Shown: in pieces, positions 33,182 through 64,000 of the stretch | Numbering within the stretch: position 1 is the stretch's first letter | How the letters are laid out: every line of letters starts with the position of its first letter | Assembly (NCBI GenBank): GCA_028015205.1 | Contig: CM051518.1 | Location: forward strand, 52,004,372 to 52,068,371 | Length of the DNA: 64,000 nucleotides | Direction: 5' to 3' | DNA from: Mytilisepta virgata | Taxonomy: Eukaryota > Mollusca > Bivalvia > Mytilida > Mytilidae | Program-made: the position numbers and the translations under genes | The notes under the pieces: model-generated | The model's database searches: none | The model's input: the letters and a program-made list of their open reading frames with translations, nothing else | Told to the model about the DNA's origin: nothing

Positions 33182-35045
33182 AAAAATTGGATCAGTCAGG
33201 AAAACAGAAACCTACATATTTTTTCTCACCTTTAACAAAAGTTCTTATAATAACAGTAGATGCCAAGCAATCAAACTGAAGTGATTTCTCATTAGAAATG
33301 TCAATGGATATAACATATCTATTAAATATACAAAACATTTTTTTTTCTTAAAAACTGACACAAACCAAACTCTGTATAGGAATGCAATCAACACTACAAA
33401 ATATTTCCTTGTACTCTATATGAAAGCACAAACTGTTTACATTTGCCATTTTTTAAAGCTATACATAGCACACATACAAACATGAACATAAAACAAATTG
33501 CACATTTTGCTGAAATAAAAAGTGTAAAATTCAAAAATAACAAATAACTAATAATTTAAGCATGAAAAGTAAAAAACAAACAATTCAATAACTGTATTCT
33601 AATTTCTTGTTATATTCAAAGTTGATACCTTGTACACCTATGGTACATGCTATAGGTAATAAGAGATATGCTCCATCAAAAATTCTGATAGTAAATAACT
33701 TTTACTGAGTAAAATGATTATTATGATATTTTATGGCTGTAATCAAGTACAAAATAAAGATTAATAGGTTCTTATATGAGTTCAAAGTGAAGACTGGAAA
33801 ATCTTCGAGTTTTTAAAATTCACGACAATTTTAAAAAAAAAGTTGAAAAAGTTAAATAATCTTTCGCCTGAAAGGTATTTGCATTTGTGAACGGCACCAT
33901 TTGATTTGTCTTAAAGCATGAAGCCTTGTGCAGTGGGAGATGAGGTCGCGCGAACCGATCTTCAACAGGTCATCTCACAATGAAAATGGCCATTTACGGA
34001 AGAAGATTTGATATGCTTATTAAATTTCAGCTAGAAGGCTTATCCACTAAAGAAATCTGTTTAATGCAGTTTAACTGTGTAATCCAGCTATGAACAGAAA
34101 AATTCAAAAAGTAACTGTGGAGGATTCACTGTAAATTCTTATTAATTTGGCACACTTTTTTGACAAATGAGTGTTAATTTTCCCATTTCTTGTCCTTCAC
34201 CATGATGCCACTCCAAATTTTCAACAAAAGAGAACTGAAACATGTAGTTGAATTTTTGAAGAACTGTTTGGAGCAGCTAGCCCACCTACTATGTTTCTTC
34301 AAACTAATAAACAGATATTTTACATAGGAAAATTGGGTTAAAACTACATAATCTGGATTATCTCGGGTTAAAACTACATAATCTGGATTATCTTTAACTA
34401 CTCCCATAGAACTTGAAATTAAAAAGTTACAGTAAGAAACTATATATGATGATCATGATGATGTGTCTTACATTTCATTATATTTATAAAACATATACAC
34501 CAAATAAATTTTTGCTGAGTTTACATAACATTATGTTATTATGCTATTAACTTGCTGAATGCTGGTAAGATACAAAACCCAGCCTCTTGAAGTACCTTTT
34601 TTTAAGGTTTTATTGGATAACGGTAATAATCAACAAAACTTCAGTATTTGAAGAAATTCATATCTATTCTGTGTTATTACTAGAAAATTTCAAAATCTTA
34701 TAATTCTTTATCATCAAAACAGTGGCCTTTCAATAACTGATAGCAATAAACAATTCCACAGTATATATGTAGTGCATGAAGATGATGCAGGTTCATTTGT
34801 CACAACAACACTATTAAAAATTTTGATTACTCTTTCAACTTTTTTATTCCTCTCAACCATACAATTTTAATATAAAACTGATTCATCTTCTATGGAAAGG
34901 AGGAAAAAGTGAAAACACCATGAAACTTATCCTATCCTTAACCCTGAGTAATTTAACCGGAAATTCCTTTTCAACATCAAGATTTTTGTATTTTATGCCA
35001 ATTTTGTTGATTTCCACCGGACATTTTTCTATATAAGACTACACG

Positions 35046-35281
35046 AAATTGATTTTTAGTTCTTTGGATTTTTCGCCGTTCCAATTTCTGACATTGTAAA
35101 TTTTAAGAACATATTTTTTTCCATTTTTTACAATATTTTAGTTAAAAAAGATTTTGCCGCACGTAAATTTGATCTTCACCTGAAAAAAAATAGTCCTCAT
35201 GAAAAGAAATTAAAATTAAAATTTCGCTCACTTGCTCCTATTTTGCCATAAAAAAAATTCAAAAGAACTAAAAATCAATTT
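35046..35281. repeat. Inverted repeat, MITE-like, about 240 bp
   Basis: Arms of about 28-30 bases (AAATTGATTTTTAGTTCTTT at 35046 and its complement ending 35281) with two or three mismatches. The similarity weakens outward, so ends and duplication are not fixed. Confidence 0.6.
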
Positions 35282-36003
35282 AATGTGGCCTAAACAATTT
35301 CTAATCCAGACATGTTAGATAAGAATCACTATATACTGATATGTAAAAAATTATGTACATATTTATATATATACTTGTACATTTAAACATTAAAATTTAC
35401 ATACAGTGGGTGAAATGAGCATTATAAAATGAAATGATTTTATGATTAAAATAGTATTATGTCCTATTGTTAAAACGTCATCAAAGGAATGCTATTTTTA
35501 TCACAAATCTGTGCTGCACTTGTATATACATATTGGATGCAACCTGAATGGTTTTTGGAACTCAAAAGAAAAATAATTTTATGCTGAGTAAAAGCCGTCC
35601 CCATTATATAAAAATGTACAGTTCACCAGTACCGAAGTGTTGTAAAACTTTGTCATAAAAATTTGACGTTTGCATGTGCAATTAAAGCTTGGCTTACAAT
35701 GGAATTTTGTCTGATATATTGTATCTTATGATGCTAAGACTTAAAACTTATTACATGTACTTGATTACAATGTGCTTATATTTACTGGAATACTTGTCTC
35801 AAAATCAAACAGCATTTAAATTATGTCGGAAATGAAGATAAATATATTTTTCTAATTCTGTGTGCATTTATACATCTCTTGACCCGTTTGATAAGTTCTG
35901 ATATCACCACGTTGGATAATAAATGCTCATGAAATTTCCCACCAAAAAATGTTCGGACGACCCCTCGGAGCTTTACTTAGTCATTAGAGAAAAAGATTGA
36001 CGT

Positions 36004-36126
36004 GTTAATTATGAAATTTATACACTCTCGATAATTAAATTTTAAATTTAATTTTTTGCACGAACAAGCTTCGCAGTTTCAAAATGAAAATTTAATTATC
36101 TCGAGTTGATTAATTTCATAACCAAC
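36004..36126. repeat. Short fold-back repeat, 123 bp
   Basis: Arms of about 40 bases (36004-36043 and 36086-36126) pair with several mismatches, sharing CGATAATTAAATTTT/AAAATTTAATTATC around a 42-base loop. Confidence 0.6.
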
Positions 36127-37809
36127 TGGTCATCGTTGTAGAATCTATATATATACAAGATGCATTTTATGCCATGGCCTATAAATACACAATTAAATCT
36201 ACAATAAATTATAAATCGCAATTATCATAAAAATATGATTGTCTGTATAATGAAAAAATTGCAACATTTAATATTTTGTATCCAAAAAATGATAATTTTA
36301 TAATACATGTAGTTACTGTAGCTTTCTTCAGAAACAAGTTACAATCAACATTTATAAAATAAAAAGTAACCCAAATAAAATATTTACAACAGCTACAATG
36401 GGTATAAAAGAGAACACTATCTCTTTATGGTTTCCAATAAATCCATTCTAATTTTTACTTTATTTAAATATATAACTACATAATGAATTCAAAAACCTGG
36501 TTTTCAGTCATACAGCTTTAATTTGACTGGTCAGGCAATCTAGTTTACATTATATAACCTGGTTATGGTTTTGGTATTGTGATGTTACAAACATATTAAT
36601 ACTCACTCTTACAAATCAAATATTCCCTATCTAAAGTATAAATTTAATGTAGAAAATTTAACTTTATTCTGGAAATTTTACGAAAATCATAAGGACAGTT
36701 TTCAATATTTGAACATATTATACTTCTATAACCTGGATTAGTTATTTTCTGCATTTTTATAAACTGCTTTGTTTTTCACTAAGTGTATTACTCAATTATA
36801 TTGAACTGATAAAACGAAGTTCTTTTAATTTGCATAAGGCCAGTCAATTCCATATTTGTGTGTATGTTAAGGATGACTCATGTTATATATTATTGAACTG
36901 TATTCAGTAGTGACAATTTTATCATATAGTGCTATAGAACAGGTCAAGGTGTATTGTAAGATATTTGCAAAAAAAATACAATTTCAGCCTATATAGTTTC
37001 CAATATATTTTTTTTTCTTACATTGTTTATAAAAACAATAGATGTTGAAAATATGGTCAATATCCATAAAACCAGGTGTGATTGGGTCATCGATTATAAC
37101 TGGAAATATAATGGTCAACAATTGATTTGAATACCTGACACCCCTAGTGAAATTGAAAGTTCCATAGTTATTCAACCAATATAAGCTCCGCCCGATCAGG
37201 TGAAAAAATTGAGTAATAAACTGTCTCAAATCAAGTTTAATATATTGTACATCCTGTTCAAAAATAGAAAACAGCCCCTTAATATAGTAAATAAGTGTCC
37301 ATCCTACGAACCCATGGTTTAATATTACTCTTATGGTGGTCTCAGAATAACAGTTAACTAATTGAAGGAAAAAAAAATCTTTAAAATTTTTTAAAATTAC
37401 AAAAAATATACATTGTAAATGGCACTTTTCTAAATAATAAATATCTATTTACATACACAAATATTGTATGGTGCAATAATCGTTCATTTTATATACATAT
37501 ACACAAGTACTTACAAATATACATACATACATTACATTTGATTTATTTCTTTGACATGAATTTTGTAAATGATATTTACATTTTTGAGTAAAATCCTGCT
37601 TTTTAAGCCTTCATATTTACATACATTTAATACAATGTCATCACCCTTTGGGATAAAGATTATGAGGAATGGAAGTATTTTCCAATAAATCTATTTTTAT
37701 GCATTCAAAGTCTATAACATTATAAATTTCACAAAAAAATCAAATTTTTAAAAGTTACATGATAAATCAATGCACAATACATTGAAACATTGTCCCATAC
37801 AAATGTTGG

Positions 37810-59138
<21,329 letters not shown>

Positions 59139-59173
59139 CTGAAAAAAAACCAATTTGTCAGTAAGTTTACAAA

Positions 59174-61606
59174 CTAGAGGCTCTAAAGAGCCTGTATCGC
59201 TCACCTGCATTGAACTTTTCATCTTGAGCAGGACTAAAGATTTGGCTGGTTTTTCTATAGGGTTCTATGTTCAATTAAATTCGGCTGTGGCAGCCAAGAT
59301 GGTTGACAGTCTAGGTCAATGGACACATTTCTAAAAGAGAACCATTTTAAGGACCATTGCTACCAAGTCTAGTTCTAATTGGCTGAGTGGTTTCAGACCA
59401 GAAGATTTTTGAGTGAATTTCCCATAGGGTTCTATGTTAAACTAAGTTTGGCTCTGTCGGCCATCTTGGTTCACAGTCCACGAAATCAGACAATTCTGAA
59501 ATAGGACGTCCTAAGGACCATTGCTGCAAAGTCTGGTTCCAATTGGTCACGTGGTTTCAGCCAAGAAGATTTTTAAATGAATTTTCCCATAGGGCCATAT
59601 GTTTAACTAAGTTCGGCTGTGGCTGCCATCTTGGTTAACAGTCCTGGTCATCGGACATCCTTCTAAAAGAGAACCTCCTAAGGACAACTACTGCCAAGTT
59701 TGGTTGCAACTGGCCTTGTAGTTTCATAGAAGAAGATTTTGGAAATTCATCCCCCCCCCCCTTTTCTATTTTCAGTAACAGCAGCCATGTCGGCTGGAAG
59801 TCGGGGATGCCAGACATAAGTTTGGAAAGAGGCCACCCACGGAGCATTCCACCAAATTTGGTTCAAATTGGCTCAGTGGTTTCAGGGGAGTTGACGAAAA
59901 AATAAAATTCCCATAGGCTCAATGTTAAACTAAGTCCAGCCATGGCGGCCATGTTGGATGGCGTTCGGGGAAACCGAACACAAATTTTAAAAGGGGCCAT
60001 CCAAGGTGCATTCCACCAAAGTTTGGTTCAAACTGGCCTAATGATCTCAGAGAAGATAACCAAAATGGTAAAATTCCCATAGGGTCCAAGGTTAAACTAT
60101 GTCCGACCATGGCAGCCATATTGGACGGCACCTCGGAAAACCGAACACAAATTTTAAAGGAGACAATCCAAGGACCATTCCACTTAAGTTTGGTTTAAAT
60201 TGGTTCAGTGGTTTCAGGAGTTGACGAAAAAAAGTAAAATTCCCATAGGCTCAATGTTAAACTAAGTCCAGCCATGGCGGCTATGTTCGAATGCGTTCGG
60301 TGAAACCGAACAGAAATTTTAAAAGGGGCCACCAAAGGACCATTCCACCAAAGTTTGGTTCAAATTGGCCTAATGGTCTCAGAGAAGATAACAAAAAGGT
60401 TAAAATTCCCATAGTGTCCAAGGTTAAACTATGTGACAGTATGTCCAACCATGGCAGCCATATTGGACGGGACCCCGGAAAACCGAACAAAACTTTTTTA
60501 AAGGGGACCATCCAAGGACCATTCCACTTAAGTTTGGTTTAAATAGGTTCAGTGGTTTCAGAGGAGTTGACGAAAAAGTAAAATTCCCATAGGCTCAATG
60601 TTAAACTAAGTCCAGCCATGGCGGCCATGTTGGATGGCGTTCGGGGAAACCGAACACAAATTTTAAAAGGGGCCATCCAAGGACCATTCCACCAAAGTTT
60701 GGTTCAAATTGGCCTAATGGTCTCAGAGAAGATAACCAAAATGGTAAAATTCCCATAGGGTCCAAGGTTAAACTATGTCCAACCATGGCAGCCATATTGG
60801 ACGGCGCCCCGGAAAACCAAACACAGTTTTTAAAGGGGACCATCCAAGGACCATTCCACTTAAGTTTGGTTTAAATTGGTTCAGTGGTTTCAGGAGTTGA
60901 CGAAAAAAAGTAAAATTCCCATAGGCTCAATGTTAAACTAAGTCCAGCCATGGCGGCTATGTTCGAATGCGTTCGGTGAAACCGAACAGAAATTTTAAAA
61001 GGGGCCACCAAAGGACCATTCCACCAAAGTTTGGTTCAAATTGGCCTAATGGTCTCAGAGAAGATAACAAAAAGGTTAAAATTCCCATAGTGTCAAAGGT
61101 TAAACTATGTGACAGTATGTCCAACCATGGCAGCCATATTGGACGGGACCCCGGAAAACCGAACAAAACTTTTTTAAAGGGGACCATCCAAGGACCATTC
61201 CACTTAAGTTTGGTTTAAATAGGTTCAGTGGTTTCAGAGGAGTTGACGAAAAAGTAAAATTCCCATAGGCTCAATGTTAAACTAAGTCCAGCCATGGCGG
61301 CCATGTTGGATGGCGTTCGGGAAAACCGAACATAAATTTTAAAAGGGGCCATCCAAGGACCATTCCACCAAAGTTTGGTTCAAATTGGCCTAATGGTCTC
61401 AGAGAAGATAACCAAAATGGTAAAATTCCCATAGGGTCCAAGGTTAAACTATGTCCGACCATGGCAGCCATATTGGATGGCGCCCGGGAAAACCGAACAC
61501 AATTTTTAAAGGGGACCATCCAAGGACCATTCCACTTAAGTTTGGTTTAAATTGCTTCAGTGGTTTCAGAGGAGTTGATAAAAATGTGAAAAGTTTACGA
61601 CGACAT

Positions 61607-61637
<31 letters not shown>

Positions 61638-61686
61638 ACGCAAAGTGATGAGAATAGCTCACATGGCCTTTTAGGCCAGGTGAGCT
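59174..61686 (-). mobile_element. Family A element with ~169-bp units and a 676-bp duplication
   Basis: On the - strand: 5' AGCTCACCTGGCC...GGCCATGTGAGCT (61686 back), a CGTC microsatellite (about 61600-61635), units with ATGGCCGCCATGGCTGGACT, GTTAAACTAAGTCC complements and CCATAGGCTCAATG complements, 3' TGCAGGTGAGCGATACAGG, hairpin GGCTCTTTAGAGCC, CTCTAG. Lies upstream of the first visible PCNX exon, in an intron. Confidence 0.83.
60200..61560. repeat. Higher-order repeat, 676-bp four-unit block present twice
   Basis: Positions 60281, 60291 and 60601 recur at 60957, 60967 and 61277, always +676 (four units of 169). The two blocks differ at only a few bases, while units within a block differ a lot. 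Confidence 0.9.
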
Positions 61687-64000
61687 AAAAAAGCCAAAAA
61701 TGTCAAAAAAAGGGTGATAACTCTGAAATGAGTGGTTGGATCTTCTTCAAAATTTCAGGGCAGGTAGATCTTGAGGTGCTGATCACTTTTACCCTATGCC
61801 AGAATTTTGATATCTGTGACTGTTTCTGACTTATTTGCAAAAAACTGCGATTTACCCCTATGTTCTATTTTTAGCCATGACGGCCATGTTTTTATACGAA
61901 TCAAAAATCCAAACAATAGATTTGTAGCACCCATACCAATTAATAACTGTACCAAGTTTGGTTGCAGTTGGACTTATGGTGTTGGAGGAGTTAACGTTTG
62001 AAAAAGTTAACGGACGACGGACGGACGGACGGACGGACGACGGACGGACGGACGGACGACGGACGGACGACGGACGCCAAGTGATAGCAATAGCTCACAT
62101 GACCCTTCGGGTCAGGTGAGCTAAAAAGGGCAATAACTCTAACATCAGTTGACAGATTTTCACGAAAATCAGCACACAGGTAACTCTCATCATGCTGAAC
62201 ACTTTCAACTTGCCAGAATTTGCCGTAACCTAATGATTTTTGAGATATTTGCGCAAAACTGTTGTTTGACCCCTATGTTCTATTTTTAGTAACAGTGGCC
62301 ATGTTTTTCGACGGATCAAAAATCGAAGCATAAACTTTGTGCAGGATACCCTAAGGAACAATCTTACCAAGTTTCATTGGATTTTGAATAGTAGTTTCAG
62401 AGAAGAAGATTTTTGAAATAATAACATAAAAAAAAGCCAAAAATGTCAAATAACTCCTAAAAGGAACGAACCTACAACTTCGATCCTGTTACAAATTTTG
62501 TAGATCTTTGTGTGCCTAACAATATGCAATTTAAATTTTTCAAATTTCCTTTATAGTATCCAAGATATTGAGCTTAATAAGTGCAAAATTTGGAAAAAAT
62601 GCAGAAAAAGGGCAACAACTCCTACATGGGTCGTTGGATCTTCTTCAAAATTTCAGGGCAGGTAGATCTTGAGGTGCTGATCACTTTTACCCTATGCCAG
62701 AATTTTGATATCTGTGACCGTTTCTGACTTATTTGCAAAAAACTGCGATTTACCCCTATGTTCTATTTTTAGCCATGACGGCCATGTTTTTATACGAATC
62801 AAAAATCCAAACAATAGATTTGTAGCACCCATACCAATTAATAACTGTACCAAGTTTGGTTGCAGTTGGACTTATGGTGTTGGAGGAGTTAACGTTTGAA
62901 AAAGTTAACGGACGACGGACGGACGGACGCCAAGTGATAGCAATAGCTCACATGACCCTTGGGGTCAGGTGAGCTAAAAAGGGCAATAACTCTAACATCA
63001 GTTGACAGATTTTCAGGAAAATAAGCACACAGGTAGCTCTCATCATGCTGAACACTTTCAACCTGCCAGAATTTGCCATAACCTAATGATTTTTGAGATA
63101 CTTGCGAAAAACTGTTGTTTGACCCATATGTTCTATTTTTAGTAACAGTGGCCATGTTTTTTAACGGATCAAAAATCGAAGCATAAACTTTGTGCAGGAT
63201 ACCCTAAGGAACAATCATGCTAAGTTTTATCCAAATCCATTCAGCAGTTTCAGAGGAGATTTTTGAAATAATAACATAAAAAAAAGCCAAAAATGTCCAA
63301 AAAAAATCAAGAAAAAGGGCAATAACTCCTACATGGGTGGTTACATCTTCTTCAAAATTTCAAAGCAGGTAGATCTTGAGGTGTTGAACACTTTAGCTTC
63401 CCATCAGAATTTTGATATCTGTCACCATTTTTGAGTTATTTGCAAAAAACTGCAATTTACCCCTATGTTCTATTTTTAGCCATGGCAGCCATGTTTTTTT
63501 ACAAATCAAAAATCCAAACGACAGTTCAGTAGCACTCATGCCAAGGAACAACTACACTAAGTTTGGTTGCAGTTAAACTTATGGTGTAAGAGGAGTTAAC
63601 GATTTTATTACAATGAATAAAGACTGCAAAAATGGTCAATTCTGACGATCTAAGGGGAATAACTCCTAAAAGGAACGAACATACAACTTCGATCCTGTTA
63701 CAAATTTTGTAGATCTTTGTGTGCCTAACAATATGAAATTTAAATTTTTCAAATTTCCTTTATAGTATCCAAGATATTGAGCTTAATAAGTGCAAAATTT
63801 GGAAAAAATGCAGAAAAAGGGCAATAACTCCTACATGGGTCATTGGATCTTCTTCAAAATTTCAGGGCAGGTATATCTTGAGGTGCTGATCACTTTTACC
63901 CTTAGCCAGAATTTTGATATCTGTGACCGTTTCTGACTTATTTGCAAAAAACTGCGATTTACCCCTATGTTCTATTTTTAGCCATGACGGCCATGTTTTT
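61687..64000 (-). mobile_element. Cluster of family A elements in - orientation, partly duplicated
   Basis: 5' ends on the - strand at 62122 and 62975 (AGCTCACCTGACCC...GGGTCATGTGAGCT) follow GTCC-rich microsatellites. Monomers with AAAACATGGCCGTCATGGCT repeat. A block at about 61700-62000 recurs 898 bases on (61807 against 62705) almost unchanged; a third related block runs from 63330 off the window. No 3' hairpins, so individual limits are unclear. No PCNX exon found here. Confidence 0.7.

Larger units (their letters stand above)
33182..37809 (-). other. PCNX 3' flank, probable long 3' UTR, with two inverted repeats
   Basis: AT-rich and largely free of the hairpin-ended elements, unlike the surrounding introns, which fits transcribed 3' UTR. 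No poly(A) site could be chosen among many TTTATT (AATAAA on the - strand). Two inverted repeats are listed separately. Confidence 0.35.

Noticed and set aside
60281..61218. Overlapping 76-83 codon frames on both strands
   Set aside because: Duplicated by the 676-bp repeat and contain no domain; shadows of tandem units.

Overview
This is a 64 kb, AT-rich, intron-rich animal genomic window. It is most likely from a bivalve mollusc and perhaps mytilid-like; the species cannot be fixed from sequence alone. The argument for a bivalve is the mixture of an invertebrate DNMT3, a pecanex gene with GT-AG introns, and a very dense load of short mobile elements with 150-260 bp tandem cores and CGTC/GACG microsatellites. 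That pattern is known from the pearl and Helentron-type elements of oysters and mussels.

Two real genes run tail to tail. On the + strand, ten exons (866-27065) encode the end of the ADD domain and the whole catalytic domain of a de novo DNA (cytosine-5) methyltransferase (DNMT3), down to its stop codon. Upstream exons lie left of the window. On the - strand, seventeen exons (59138 down to 37810) encode the C-terminal 883 residues of a pecanex protein (PCNX), ending in its conserved C-terminus; upstream exons lie right of the window. All exon phases join without a break, so both genes look intact. About 10.7 kb separates the two stop codons.

Almost everything else is transposon-derived. The commonest are elements with a 5' hairpin, a CGTC-rich microsatellite, tandem monomers, a short sequence complementary to the 5' end, and a 3' hairpin. 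At least five sequence-unrelated families share this grammar (called A to E here). Family A occupies 1-360, 2185-3707, 4514-11167 (three elements nested inside one another), 20481-21490, 22794-24447, 27645-28474, 31596-33181 and 59174-64000. Family B is at 15701-16774, C at 38171-39640 and 47881-48978, D at 44146-45435, and E at about 42069-46572 with D nested in it.

Other elements are a canonical Helitron (50061-51431), a tRNA-derived SINE with a 13-bp target duplication (2567-2922), a 1.7 kb terminal-inverted-repeat transposon (11748-13462), a pogo-like element (24819-26724), four short inverted-repeat elements (23387-23612, 24008-24170, 40946-41355, 49020-49865), and a broken Ty3/Gypsy pol remnant (14539-15570).

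The two genes do not form a pathway. DNMT3 sets cytosine methylation in the nucleus and pecanex is a multipass membrane protein linked to Notch signalling in flies. The most interesting material is the shared grammar of the hairpin-ended elements, their covarying ends, and a YY1-like CAAGATGGCCGCC motif kept in otherwise diverged monomers.
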